Source of the DNA: Rebecca billardiae RCC1528
Taxonomy: Eukaryota > Haptophyta
DNA: 64,000 nt
NCBI GenBank assembly: GCA_965240325.2
Contig: OZ251226.1
Span: 2,108,001 to 2,172,000 of the forward strand
Direction: 5' to 3'
This document shows positions 10,630 to 20,711 of the stretch, piece by piece (position 1 is the stretch's first letter; the number at the start of each line of letters is the position of its first letter). Position numbers and translations under genes: made by a program. A model generated the notes under the pieces. The model made no database searches, was not told the origin of the DNA, and was given only the letters and a program-made list of their open reading frames with translations.

Positions 10630-12735
10630 TCAGCACAAGGGAAGGATTGAAGGATTGTTATCGAGTTCATGCTGAAACACATCTCCACCCTCGCTGGCAT
10701 ACTGATAGGTGTTGTCGCCGAGCAGGTGCATGCCAGCAGCATCCGCAGCGGCGACGCGTTCCACCAGTGGCGCGTCCTCGTCCGTGAACAGGACGCAGAG
10801 CGCCTCGAGCGCATGTCCCACGACCTCGTATGGATGATCATCTTCGCTCCATGAGGATGCCTTGCCGCGCTGGGGCCACGTGTGCTGGTATTCCTCGTCC
10901 ATCAACTGCATGCACCTCTCATAGCTGTTGTAGTCCTTAGCAAGCGTGATTTGGCCGAGGGCGTCTGCAGCCGATCCCATCGCCCAGCGCGCAGCACCTC
11001 CGTTGCGTGCGATGCGTGCGAGCGACGCAGCAGCACCTGCGTGCTTCTTGCCGAGCCACTTCATCTCGCCGCAGAACACGCAGCACTTGAGCGCCAGGCA
11101 GCAGCCGTGCATCGCTCGCATGAGCTGTACGGCGGCGAGGTTCCGTGAGTTCTGTTTGCGCCTTTTCTTGAAGTCCTCCTCCTCCTCAAAGATGTCGAGC
11201 AGCTCTGCCATCCCATGTACCGCAGGTACGGCGAGCACCACGACGACGGCGATGAGCTCGCGGCGCTCGTCAGCGGGCAGCTGCTCGGCGGCAAGCAGCG
11301 CGCAGAGTGCAGCAGCCGCCTCACACAACGCAGACCCCATCCCGTCAGTCTCCAACGCACGCAGGCTGAGCGGAGGAGTGCGGAACTTGGCGGCGAAGTG
11401 CTCGCTCTCCGCCTTGAGCTCCGCCGCGGGGGCAAGCCCCCGCGCGAGCGACGTGGCTGCGCCCTGCTCCTCCACCGCTGGCACGTCGGCTCGCAGAAAT
11501 GACGCCCACGCGGGCAGCTCAGCGCCCAGCTCCCGCGCGCGGCGCCACGCGGCGTGGGACAGGTGCCCGAGCAGAGGTGCATGTTGGTGCGCGGCTGCTT
11601 CCACCTCTGCATCTTCCGCCTCCTCCACGCTCTTCTTGAGGTTGCGTCTCGTTGTAGCGGCCGCGCTTTGTCCGCTACTCCCACGCTCGAGCGAGCGCTC
11701 GGCGCGCTCTGCCCGAGACAACTCCTTCTGCAAGCGCGAAGTGTGCGCCCTGGCCAGAGCGAGTGCCTTCGCCGCCATCGCCTCCTCGCGCTTCCGCTCA
11801 GCCTTCGAGCTGGCCGCAGCTACTGGCCCGGCCACCCTCGCCGCGTCGCGCTTTCGCACGGCCGCCGTCTTGCTCGGCGTGGCCGCGCGCGCCCGGGTGG
11901 GCTGCCGTGTCGCCTCCGCCTGCTTCCCGCCTGATCTGGGCGGGACGGCAGCTGCGGGCGGTGCCTCGACCGCAGGCGGCGTGTCGACGTCGAGTCGCGC
12001 GGCAGCCGAGGCGCGTCGCTTGCGCTTCGCTGTGGACGACGGCTCCTCCTCCTCCTCGTCCTTGACCGTCGCCACAGCCGCCGCGGCGCTGCGTCGCTTC
12101 TTCCGCGCGGCGCCACTCGCGCCGTCGAGGTCGAGCGGCGCCGCGTCCGCGCGAGACCGGTCGAGCACCTCCGCCACGCCGCCCTCGCGCATGGGCGAGC
12201 TCGAGAGCCACCAGCTCGTGTACTCGGTATCCACGTGCACGATGCGCCTGTCGTACGCGAGCTGCGCGTGCTCGCACAGCGTCCACAGCTCGCGAGCATC
12301 GCGCGCTGCGAGTGCCGCATCGAGCGCGGCGCGCAGGGTGCCTTGCGGGTCGAGAGACACGAGAGGGGGCGCGCGAGTCGGCTCAGTCTGCGAGACCAGC
12401 GTTGTCACCGCGGGCTGCAGCAGGCTGTCGTACAGGTGCCGGAGTCGGCCAGCGTCAACGTCACGAGCCGCAAAGCAGCACATACGCGCGTCGCGCTCGG
12501 CCACGTTCTCTCGCGGCTTGCCCTCGACCTTCGCCGGTGGCGCGTGCGAGAGATCGAGCTTTGCAAAGGGCGGGAAGTGAGCGACGTCGCTCTCGACGCG
12601 CGCGCTGCGCCTCGCCAGTTGTGTGCTCATCGGCCGGCCTGGGCGCCGATCGGCGAGGAAGCGACGATCGGCGGGAGTCGCTGGCTTCCGTCCCCCACGC
12701 CGGGCCACTCGTCCACTTTCGTCAGATTTCGTCAT
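10630..12735 (-). CDS. Basic, probably nuclear protein of unknown function
   Basis: A single open frame on minus. The frame stays open further upstream (to 13203), but that part runs antisense through the neighbouring LRR gene, so I prefer the ATG at 12735 (701 residues) or the one at 12630 (666 residues, beginning MSTQLARR). The N-terminal ~150 residues are ordered and contain TLCEHAQLAYDRRIVHVDTE. A middle section is rich in Lys/Arg/Ala with nuclear-localisation-like clusters (ARKKRR, AKRKRRAS). A charged helical region follows (KAERKREEAMAAKALALARA). The C-terminal third is complex sequence with a cysteine cluster (CCLALKCCVFCGEMKW) and ends in an acidic tail. I recognise no known domain. 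It is divergent with the LRR gene at 12797 and may share its promoter. Confidence 0.65.
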   Translation of the reverse strand: MTKSDESGRVARRGGRKPATPADRRFLADRRPGRPMSTQLARRSARVESDVAHFPPFAKLDLSHAPPAKVEGKPRENVAERDARMCCFAARDVDAGRLRHLYDSLLQPAVTTLVSQTEPTRAPPLVSLDPQGTLRAALDAALAARDARELWTLCEHAQLAYDRRIVHVDTEYTSWWLSSSPMREGGVAEVLDRSRADAAPLDLDGASGAARKKRRSAAAAVATVKDEEEEEPSSTAKRKRRASAAARLDVDTPPAVEAPPAAAVPPRSGGKQAEATRQPTRARAATPSKTAAVRKRDAARVAGPVAAASSKAERKREEAMAAKALALARAHTSRLQKELSRAERAERSLERGSSGQSAAATTRRNLKKSVEEAEDAEVEAAAHQHAPLLGHLSHAAWRRARELGAELPAWASFLRADVPAVEEQGAATSLARGLAPAAELKAESEHFAAKFRTPPLSLRALETDGMGSALCEAAAALCALLAAEQLPADERRELIAVVVVLAVPAVHGMAELLDIFEEEEDFKKRRKQNSRNLAAVQLMRAMHGCCLALKCCVFCGEMKWLGKKHAGAAASLARIARNGGAARWAMGSAADALGQITLAKDYNSYERCMQLMDEEYQHTWPQRGKASSWSEDDHPYEVVGHALEALCVLFTDEDAPLVERVAAADAAGMHLLGDNTYQYASEGGDVFQHELDNNPSILPLC

Positions 12736-12796
12736 ATCCCGTCCGGGACTCCGGGCGGGGCTTCCACCCGGGGCCGGCCGGCGGACGCACGGCAGC
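12631..12796. promoter_or_regulatory. Compact divergent (bidirectional) promoter region
   Basis: Only 61-166 bp, depending on the minus-strand start chosen, separate the start of the minus gene (12735 or 12630) from the plus LRR gene start at 12797. Any promoter elements for both must lie here or within the genes. The stretch at 12715-12736 has two close TTTCGTCA copies (12718-12725 and 12727-12734) that could be a binding-site repeat. No TATA box is evident. Confidence 0.4.
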
Positions 12797-14554
12797 ATGG
12801 GCGCCTGCCCCGGCCGCCCTGTGCTCGAGGAGTTCTTCGCGACGCCCGCCATGGGTGACGCCGCGGCGGCTGCGCCTTCGTGCGCGGCACCCACGCTCTC
12901 CCCTGACGTGCCCGCGCTGACGCAGCTGCTCGCCCGCGCATCGCATGCCGAGCCCCCCCTGTCCGCCATCGAGGCGGAGCGGCTGGGCGCGCTGCTGGGG
13001 GCGCTGGCCGGGTCGGAGCTCCGCGCGCTCACGGTGAGCACGACGATGGGCCAGTGGCTCGGTCGAGCGCAGGCGGTGCAGCTCGGTGCCGCACTGCCGA
13101 GCACACTGACGGAGCTCTCGCTCCACGCCGTCCACGGCGCCGCGCTGCCGGCCGTCGCGCGCGTGGTGGCGGGCGGCCGTCTCGCCCGGCTCGAGCTGAG
13201 CATGCACGCGGTGGAGGCGGAATGGGCGGATGTGCTGGTTGGTGCGCTGCGCGAGTGCGCACTCGCTCAGCCCATGGCCCTGCGCGCCATCTACCTCGAC
13301 CTCGCGCCGCCATTGTCGCCGCACGCGGCAGCCGCGCTGCTCGTCGCATGCGGCTGCATCGCAAGCGCCCGCGGCGCTGCGCTCGCCTCGGTGGCGCTGC
13401 CGCGCTGCGGGCTGGGCGCAGCCGGCCCGGGGGCACTCGGGGGCCTTTTGCGCGGCTCGCGCGCCGTCACGCACCTGCACCTGCGTTCCAACGCCATCGG
13501 TGACGCCGGCGCGCTCGCGCTTGCCGAAGAGCTGCCCGCGCATGCACGGCTGCGCGCGCTCGACCTCAGCGCCAACGGCATTGGCGCAGCGGGCGCCGTG
13601 CGGCTGGGCGGTGCGCTCAGCCGGCTGACGGACGTGGAGGAGCTGCTGCTTGGACTGAACGGCAGGCTTGGCGACGCGGGGGCGGCGGCGCTGGCCAGCG
13701 CGCTCCTGCACCATACGCGGCTTCGCGTGCTCGACCTGAGCCAGGGCATTGGCGCCGACCCAGGCACCGCACCTGCTGCTGCCGCCGAGCACAGCGGCGT
13801 GGCCGCGAGCGGCGGGGGCGGTGACGCTGACGGCTTCGGCGGCTTCGGCGGCTTCGGCGGGGATGGCACGGCTCGGATCGGTGACGCGGGCGCCACGGCG
13901 CTCGCGGCCGCCCTCCGAGGGCTGGCGCACCTCGAGTCTCTGCGCCTCCAGCGCCAGGCCATTGGCGACGTGGGTGCCGCCGCGCTCGGCGCAGCGCTCG
14001 GCGGCGCCGCCGCGGGGGCTCTTCGCGAGCTGGGCCTGCTGGGGAACGGCATCGGTGATGGTGGCGCGCGCGCGCTCGCCCCGGCCGTGCGGGCGTGCGT
14101 GTGCCTGGAGGACCTGAGCATCGGCAGCGCCCTCGGCCCCGCGGGTGCGCAGGCGCTCGCGGGCGCGGTGCGCGGCCACGGCGCGCTGCGATCGCTCTGC
14201 TTGGACCACAACAGCGCGCTGGGCGACGCCGGCGGCGCCGCACTCGCGGACGCACTCCCGTCGGTGCCGCGGCTCGAGACGTTGCAGCTGTACGACACGG
14301 GCCTGGCCGACGCGGGCGCGCAGGCGCTCGCGCGCGCACTGCGCGGCGCCGGGGCGCTCCACACGCTCGAGCTGCGTCAGAACCCAAGAATCGGCCGCGC
14401 GGGGCATGCAGCGCTGCGCAAGCTCGGCGCCAGGCGCCAGGCCGGTGCGGCGGGCAGTCATAGCAGTGCCGGCTTGCGGCTGCAGGTTGATAACCCGCGC
14501 ACGATCAAGGGCCGGGCGCTGTGGCTCGCACAGGGGCTAGGTAATCTCGGCTGA
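12797..14554 (+). CDS. Leucine-rich-repeat protein, ribonuclease-inhibitor/NLR-type repeats
   Basis: 585 residues from the ATG at 12797 (MGACPGRP...). An upstream in-frame ATG at 12623 overlaps the opposing gene and is not preferred. From about residue 210 on there are successive ~28-residue repeats of the RI class, for example LRALDLSANGIGAAGAVRLG, RIGDAGATALAAALRGL and LGDAGGAALADALPSV. A Gly-rich insertion (GFGGFGGFGG) lies in the middle of the array. There is no NACHT, kinase or signal sequence, so this is a free LRR protein. In other eukaryotes such proteins act as protein-binding scaffolds (RanGAP, RNase inhibitor, flagellar LRR proteins). The specific role is unknown. Confidence 0.85.
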   Translation: MGACPGRPVLEEFFATPAMGDAAAAAPSCAAPTLSPDVPALTQLLARASHAEPPLSAIEAERLGALLGALAGSELRALTVSTTMGQWLGRAQAVQLGAALPSTLTELSLHAVHGAALPAVARVVAGGRLARLELSMHAVEAEWADVLVGALRECALAQPMALRAIYLDLAPPLSPHAAAALLVACGCIASARGAALASVALPRCGLGAAGPGALGGLLRGSRAVTHLHLRSNAIGDAGALALAEELPAHARLRALDLSANGIGAAGAVRLGGALSRLTDVEELLLGLNGRLGDAGAAALASALLHHTRLRVLDLSQGIGADPGTAPAAAAEHSGVAASGGGGDADGFGGFGGFGGDGTARIGDAGATALAAALRGLAHLESLRLQRQAIGDVGAAALGAALGGAAAGALRELGLLGNGIGDGGARALAPAVRACVCLEDLSIGSALGPAGAQALAGAVRGHGALRSLCLDHNSALGDAGGAALADALPSVPRLETLQLYDTGLADAGAQALARALRGAGALHTLELRQNPRIGRAGHAALRKLGARRQAGAAGSHSSAGLRLQVDNPRTIKGRALWLAQGLGNLG

Positions 14555-14771
14555 CTGAGCTGCGACTGGTTATCATGGCACCGTGACCGCGTTGACTGCT
14601 GCTGCTACATGACAGTACTGCAGCAGACTGCTGATGCTGCCACAAATTGAAATCCGCACAATATCATCAGCAGACGACCGTACGCGTGATCGTCAGCCGC
14701 CCCTCACTCCCTGCTCGCCGCTGCTCGGAGTTGTCGGTCGCCTGTGCTGACAGATTCCAACAGCGATGACG

Positions 14772-16583
14772 TCACGCCGCGCCGAGGAGCACGTCCAGGT
14801 CGGCGCGCAGGGCCTCGTCCGAGCCGAGCGCGGGCAGCGCACCGACCTCGACGCCGAGCGCGGTCGCGAGCTCCCGGCGCGCGTCGCCGCCAAAGAGCAG
14901 CAGCTGGCCGAGCGCTCGCACCAGCCGGCTGTCCACCTCGGGGACCCTGGCCTCACGCTCGACGTTGAGCTCGTCGATGATCGCGCAGAGGAGCATCGTC
15001 GCGCGCTCGTCGTCCGCGTGCGTGCCCCCGTGCAGGCTGAGGTTGTACACGATGGCCGCCGCCATCAGCCGCGCGTTGGCCGCAGACGCGTCCCGCTGTA
15101 GCATGCCCAGCGCGCCGCTGATCAGCGCGGAGGAGAGGTGGTCATCCGCGAGCAGCTCGGATGCCGCGGCGGGGAGGGCGAGCGCGTTCGCCACAGCGGA
15201 CGCGGCGAGCACGCGCGTCGTGGGCGACACGTCCGCGTCCGGTGCGAGCGCGCGCTGCACGAGCGCGCGCAGCGCGCCCTTCTCGCGCAGCGTTGCCGAC
15301 GCGGCGCGCTCGACGAGCAGCGGGCGCGCGACAAAGCACGCCATGGTGATCCGTCGGCCCGGCCACGCGGCGAGCGCGCGCGAGAGAGCGCCGAGCGCCG
15401 CGCGCTCGTCGGCCGGCATGGCCTCGAGCGCCGACGTCGTCGCGCGCGCCTCGGCCGCCGCGGCCGCCGCCGTCGCCGGCGGTCGGTGGATACTCGACGT
15501 GTCAACCGCTGCGGCGCGCGCGAGCAGCCGGGGCAGGGCCGCCGAGACCGCCTCCTCCTCCGCCGCGCTGAAGCGCAGGTCGGCGCTCAGCTCGCGCGAG
15601 GCGGCCAGCAGCTTGGCGATCGAGCCCGCGGCGTCGCCCTGCAGGCTGAGCAGCGGCGCGGCCCGCGAGCCGAGCGCGCGCATGCGACCGTCGAGCTCCG
15701 CAGGCGCCTTGGGCGGGACGGTGCCCGCGGCGGTGGCGGCCGCGCCGCTGGGCGCACCGTCCGTCTGTGGCGGCGCTCGCGGCTGTGCGGCAGGCGCGGC
15801 GCGCTCGGCTGCGCCCGCCGCGCCCGCCGCCGGCTGCTGCGGCTGCCCCCCTGCCGCCTCTGGCTCGAGGGAGAAGGAGGGGACGAGGGCGCCGAGCGGG
15901 CTGTTGCGCCCGAGCCCGGCGAGCAGCGGCCGGATCATGTCCGCCATCGGCGAGTTGAAGAGCCGGTACAGCAGCTCGGTGGCCTGCCCGCTGATGTCGT
16001 CGGGGATGCCGTGCCCCACGAGGAAGTGCGCCGCCTCATCTGCGCGCGCCGAGCGGGGGCGAAGCGGGCAGGAGACGGGTGGCGCCCGGTGCGGCCGCTC
16101 AGAGGGCGCGGGTCCGCGCGGCACGCGGCCGACACTGCCCGCCGAGCGTGCGCTGCTGGCACACACCGGTGAAGTGGTTGCAGTTGCGGCGGATCAGGTT
16201 GTACGACGTGCTCGAGAAGAACTCGCGCCCCCTGTCCGCCACCCACTCCTCAAAGACCTCTGCGGGAATCTCAGTGTCGCCCAGATCCACCGTCTTGGTG
16301 GGGCTCATGCCGAAGCTCTGCGCGAAATCGGCCTCCGGGATGGAGTTGATGCCGCTGCCAAAGAAGTACTCCTTGCCGTAGCACACGATACCTGTGTGCC
16401 AGATGCCCTCGACCGGCCTTCCCAGGATGGCCGGCGCTGCGCGCGCACAGGCGCGCATGGAGTGGCGCGCACAGGGTGCGTCACGCGCATGCCCAGCGTG
16501 CGGGCCCACGGCGCGCGCCGCGACGCACCCATGAGGGACGCCATGCCCTGCGTCAGGTCGTACACGCGCAGCTGAACGCGCAT
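14772..16583 (-). CDS. PPPDE (DeSI-type) cysteine isopeptidase fused to a PUL/armadillo-like domain
   Basis: Three exons on minus, 16583-16529, 16436-16167 and 16039-14772, join in frame to 530 residues. The introns of 92 and 127 bp have GTGCG/GTGTG donors and GCAG acceptors. Residues 1-150 are a complete PPPDE domain. The start MRVQLRVYDLTQG and the motif GIWHTGIVCYGKEYFFGSG carry the catalytic His32. RRNCNHFT carries the catalytic Cys104, and GIPDDISGQ follows. Residues ~270-530, after an Ala/Pro/Gln-rich linker, form an all-helical region of PUL-domain type (WPGRRITMACFVARPLL; LASAVANALALP). Family knowledge: DeSI proteins remove SUMO or ubiquitin-like modifiers, and PUL domains bind the p97/CDC48 ATPase. 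PPPDE-PUL fusions occur in fungi and protists. Predicted role: deconjugation coupled to CDC48. Confidence 0.85.
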
Positions 16584-18288
16584 CGCGCACGACTTCGGCG
16601 TCGCGCAGGTGGCGGCAGCGCGCGGTTGGTCCAGACGCGCCGCAGACGTGTGCAGTCAGCGCCCAAGCGAGCGCTGCCGACCGGCTGCATGCGCGCGCAG
16701 CGCTCTGCTTCGTCGCCACTGGGGACACGGCACCCAGGGTCGGAGAAATCAGAAAATCGGCGCGCTTTTTATTTCCGCCTTGCATTTATTCAGCCGCGCG
16801 CTGCGCGGCGGACGCGCGCGTCTCGGGGGAGCGGGCGACGGCGCCGCGCTCCCGTGCGTGTGGACGATCCCGCGAGCGCAGAGCCGGCGAGCTAGGCTGG
16901 GCAGTCGTGCTGAAGTGCCATTCGCCGCTTCGCGCCGCGCATCGCATTCGGCTGTACTTGCCTCGGGCCAGCACTTGTCTGTGCACACCGCCACACGGCC
17001 AGCCTCGCCCGCGTGCGCCATGCGAGGCGAGACACACACGGAGCATGCGCTTCCGCGCGGCGAGGCCTACGCTGTACGCACTGCGCTACCTTGCGCCGCC
17101 GCGCATGAGCGCGGGTCCGAACAGCTGCGTTCAGGTGTGCTGATTGCATCATTCATACGAGCCGATTGGTCGAACAAGCGCTCTGGCCCGACGATGACGT
17201 TGCAGCGCACGCCATGCTGATATGCGGTGACGCGGAGCATGTGCGCTCGCGCGGAGTGGCCACACACGTGACCGCTGTCCAGCTCTGCCCCGGCATTGAA
17301 CTCCCTGACTCGTGCTCCGACGTCAATCTTGGCCCGAGCTAGTACGTGCATGCATGCGTGCTGATGCAGAATATACCTGAACGAGGCCCATGATGGCCTG
17401 CGTGTATGTGCCTCCTCGGATGACACGGCGCGTGTATGAATGTGTGTATACTACCTTGTCCAGCAGTAGCTCACGTCTGGACGTTCGTGTCGAACTTGAC
17501 GGTGCGCATCGTGCACACACGGTCAGCCTTGATCAGACGCACCCGTGCAGCCGGAAGGCAGCATCAGCCTGCCTAAGACGTGAGCATCCAGCCCCGACGC
17601 CGCTTCCGGTGCCTGAATGGCGCGCGCTCCTTTCACGCGGGAATGTGCTCACTACATCACTATCCAGAAGGGCGCATGTCAGTGCTTTTCATGCTCACAC
17701 GACCCTCGCCGTAGGTCGATGCCAACCGCTGCGTGATGCTCGACCATGCCTTTTGACGGCTGTGTGACCCGTGCAGATGCGTATGCCAGGCAGCGTACTG
17801 TGACGAGCGATGACGCGTGCATAAACTACCTGGACATTGCCCATTGCAACCAAGTGCCGGACGCCGACGCCGCTGCTCGCGGCACGCGTGCAGTCAGCCG
17901 AGGAATGCACACAACTTCCTTGTTGGTGCGGCGCACGCGATGGCCTGAGGCGCGGCGGATGCAGTGATTCCGAACGGCGAGCGGTGGAACGACGCAAATG
18001 GCTGCTCTTCAGCCGCGCTCAACCACGCGCACCGCCTTCGCGGGCACGCAACTACCGCAGGAGGGCGCGCAGTCGGCACCCATCTCGCCCCTCCAGCGCC
18101 GCCCAGCGCGCTGTCAGCGCAGCCGCCAGCGGCAGAGGTTGGTGGTGCTCTGACGGCATCACCAACATATTCGGAAAAGAAAATCCCCACCCGAAATTCC
18201 TGCGCCCAGTGGGACCTGCCGCTTGCGTCTGCGCGCGGGGCGCAAGACGCACCCGCACAGGCTGGGGCAACCGGTGGCTGCACGCGCC
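16584..18288. other. Intergenic region, no gene recognised
   Basis: About 1.7 kb between two divergent genes. Many short frames exist, but none has a domain or plausible composition. The region is rich in TG/CG alternation (for example near 17350-17460) and AT-richer than the coding DNA. The last few hundred bases presumably hold the promoter of the MBD gene. Confidence 0.5.
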
Positions 18289-19575
18289 ATGTCGGAGCCC
18301 GACGCTGACGCTGACGCGTATGCCGACGACGGTGGGGAGGGTGGCGATGGGGGAAAGGGGCCTGGTCGGAGGCCGGTGAAGAAGAAGGACCGCCAGCTCT
18401 ACCGCTCCGCGGCGGAGCACCACCTCCTCGAGGGCTTGCCCGACGACTGGCAGCTCGAGGCGGTCCCGCGTGGCGCGGGTACCAAGCACGTCGACTACTA
18501 CTGGATCTCGCCGCCGGACCCGTTCACCGGGCGGCCGAAGCGGCTGCGCTCGATGAACGAGGTGCGCTCGTACCTCAACCCCGAGACCATCATGAAGGAG
18601 CGCAGCAAGCGCATCGACCACGACCGCGAGCAGGTGAAGAAGGTCCTCGACCTTCTCATCAGCAAGGTCGAGAGGCGCTACGCCAAGGCAGAGACGCGCG
18701 GGCCGAGCGGGCTGGGCGGGCGGGGGCGGGGTTACAAGCCGCTCATCATGCGCCACGCTGCAGACATCATGCGGGTGCGCAGCGCGCGCCCGCCCTGCGC
18801 CCGCCCTGCACAGCGATGCGCGCCCCCAGCGCGCGCTCACGCTGCCCCGCGGGTGCGCCGCCTGCTCCGCACCGTCCATGCGCGCTGCGCGCAGGAGCCG
18901 CTGAGCGCGTTCGTGCTCTACGGCCTCGAGCAGCACCTCAACGTCGATCCGACGGGCGCCACCGCGCAGACCGACGCGCGCGAGCTCGCGCGCGCGTACG
19001 GCGAGCAGTGGCTCGAGGCGGGCGCAGAGGTGCGCGCGCCTTTTGAGCAGATGGCCAGCCTGCTGGAGGCGACGCGCTGCTCGGCGCTGCAGGCGCGGCA
19101 GGAGGCGCGGAGAGAGGCGCTGAAGCAGCAGGCGCTGACGAAGGAGATCGCGGTGCGCTCCGACGAGGGCATCCTCGCCGACGCCGTCGCCGCGATGGCG
19201 CCCGGCACCGGCCGGTACGCGCCAGGTGCCAGCTCGTACGGTGGCAGCAGCGCGGCCGCCGGCAAGCGCGGGCGCGGCGGCGGGCGTGGCCGCGGCGCGG
19301 CGGGTGGTGGCGCGGCGCGTGGGCGCGGGGCCGCCTCCGCAGGCCGGGGCCGTGGGCGGGGCCAGGGCCGCGGCCGGGGCCGAGGCGGCGGCCGCGCCTC
19401 GCGTGATGCGGACAGCGACGTGATGGCCCTGCCTCCGAAGAAGCAGCGCCTCCTGGCGGCGGGCTACAACGCGCCCACGCCTGAGGACAACGCTGCGCGG
19501 CGCGAGGCGAAAGCCTCGCGTGCACAAGCAGGCGGGGCGGACGCGGCGACGCCACCTGGCGGAGAAGGCGCGTGA
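18289..19575 (+). CDS. Methyl-CpG-binding-domain protein with HMG-box-like region and RGG tail
   Basis: Two exons, 18289-18774 and 18895-19575, give 388 residues. The 120-bp intron (GTGCG...GCAG, phase 0) is open in frame, so an unspliced frame also exists. Residues ~49-100 match the MBD/TAM fold: LPDDWQLEAVPRG, then YYWISPPDPFTGRPKRLRS and NEVRSYL. From residue 163 the sequence PLSAFVLYG...AYGEQWLEA...RAPFEQMA resembles an HMG box. Residues ~270-350 are Arg/Gly-rich repeats typical of nucleic-acid binding. A basic PPKKQRLLAAGY motif may be a nuclear-localisation signal. Expected role: chromatin protein reading CpG methylation. Whether the MBD binds methylated DNA cannot be told from sequence. 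The HMG assignment is tentative. Confidence 0.8.
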   Translation: MSEPDADADAYADDGGEGGDGGKGPGRRPVKKKDRQLYRSAAEHHLLEGLPDDWQLEAVPRGAGTKHVDYYWISPPDPFTGRPKRLRSMNEVRSYLNPETIMKERSKRIDHDREQVKKVLDLLISKVERRYAKAETRGPSGLGGRGRGYKPLIMRHAADIMRVRSARPPCARPAQRCAPPARAHAAPRVRRLLRTVHARCAQEPLSAFVLYGLEQHLNVDPTGATAQTDARELARAYGEQWLEAGAEVRAPFEQMASLLEATRCSALQARQEARREALKQQALTKEIAVRSDEGILADAVAAMAPGTGRYAPGASSYGGSSAAAGKRGRGGGRGRGAAGGGAARGRGAASAGRGRGRGQGRGRGRGGGRASRDADSDVMALPPKKQRLLAAGYNAPTPEDNAARREAKASRAQAGGADAATPPGGEGA

Positions 19576-20099
19576 GTGCGTCATGATCAATCTAGACTTC
19601 GACCCAGGCACAGCAGTACGTGCCGCGCATCACCGATCACGTCGTCCTGGCTCACTCCTGGCATCGCGTCAGCAGAGCCGTCTGATCGTCAGTCGATCGT
19701 ATTATTAATATGATCATCAAATTCAATCATCATGATCATTTAATCGCGAGCCCCGCTCGCATTGGTTAGTTCGATCGTAAGTACTAGAACAATAATAACC
19801 AATTATGCGAGCGGATGAGCGCGAGTTTTTATTATATTATAATACCGGTATAGGAAACTAGGACACGCGTAGTCCGCGGTGATTCCTACAATTGGACTGA
19901 CCAGTGGCGCGGCGGCAGCTACGACGCCCGATGCGGCGGCAGCGGTAACTGCGGCTGTGCAGTGTCAGAATCACCGCGTGCAGCGGCGGCTCTGAGGTCG
20001 GTGTGCTTGCGCTGTCGTCGCTTGGCAGTGCGCATAGCCTGGCTGCCTGGGTGATTCGCCAGCTTGCGCTTGTGCACGGTGACGGGTGGGCTGATGACT
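19576..20099. other. AT-rich intergenic stretch and possible 3' remains of the EsV-1-7 gene
   Basis: 19690-19860 is strongly AT-rich (ATTATTAATATGATCATC and similar) and is a likely 3' flank or terminator zone for the MBD gene. From about 19920 to 20099 a basic minus-strand frame continues from the degenerate EsV-1-7 repeats (ending in a stop near 19919) and may be its former C-terminus. Confidence 0.45.
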
Positions 20100-20455
20100 G
20101 CAGACCATGCCAGCCAGCTTGTGCTCAGCGCACCGGCTGGCGCGCGCGTCGCCCGGTATGCCAAACGAAGGGTGCTTGCCGATGCAGCCAGCATGATCGC
20201 ACTTGGGGTTCTTTCTTCACATCGACCATGCCGGCCAGCTTGTGCTCAGCGCACCGGCTGGCGCGCGCGTCGCCCGGCATGCCGTATGATTGCCCCTCTG
20301 TGCAGCCGACATGATCGCACTTGGGGCTCACCACGTTGACCATACCAGCCGCCAGCTTGTGCTGAGCGCACCGGCTGGCGCGCGCGTCGCCCAGCATGCC
20401 GTGTGATGCGGCCATGTCGGGCAGCCAGCATGCTCGCGCGTGCGGAGTTTCTTGT
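20100..20455 (-). pseudogene. Degenerate EsV-1-7 cysteine-motif repeat gene (three repeats, frameshifted)
   Basis: On minus there are three ~107-bp copies of the EsV-1-7 motif (C-x4-C-x16-C-x2-H). The middle one is perfect: CDHVGC, sixteen residues, then CAEH and KLAGMV. Conserved GDARASRC and HKLAGMV blocks occur in all three. Reading is broken. Between the middle and last repeats an extra base in an A-rich stretch (about 20210-20215) shifts the frame. Between the first and middle motifs another shift is needed, and the first cysteine of the first repeat reads as Arg. The family was first seen in a brown-algal virus and controls development in Ectocarpus. This copy looks like a decayed host gene, unless the shifts are sequencing errors. 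Confidence 0.7.
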
Positions 20456-20711
20456 CGATCACTCTGACCGGCGTGCGTGTGTCATCCCTCTCGTTGTTCT
20501 CCATCCGGCTGCCTCGCTCGTAAAGCGTAGAGTACGACGTCAGTCTCGACGCCGCGTGCCCGTGGAAGCCGTCCACGCCCGTCCCCGGTGGAGCGCGGCT
20601 GAGCTCTTCGTCCGGTTGCCGGAATGCCGGGCGCCCGAACGCCCGGATCCGGGGCCGAGCGTAGAGACTTAGAGGAGACTCCATCGTGAAGACGATCGAC
20701 GTGGTGCGGGG

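Noticed and set aside
20100-20455. EsV-1-7 motifs as evidence for an integrated virus
   Set aside because: The family is named after a viral gene but is common in algal genomes, and no capsid, polymerase or other viral gene is present.
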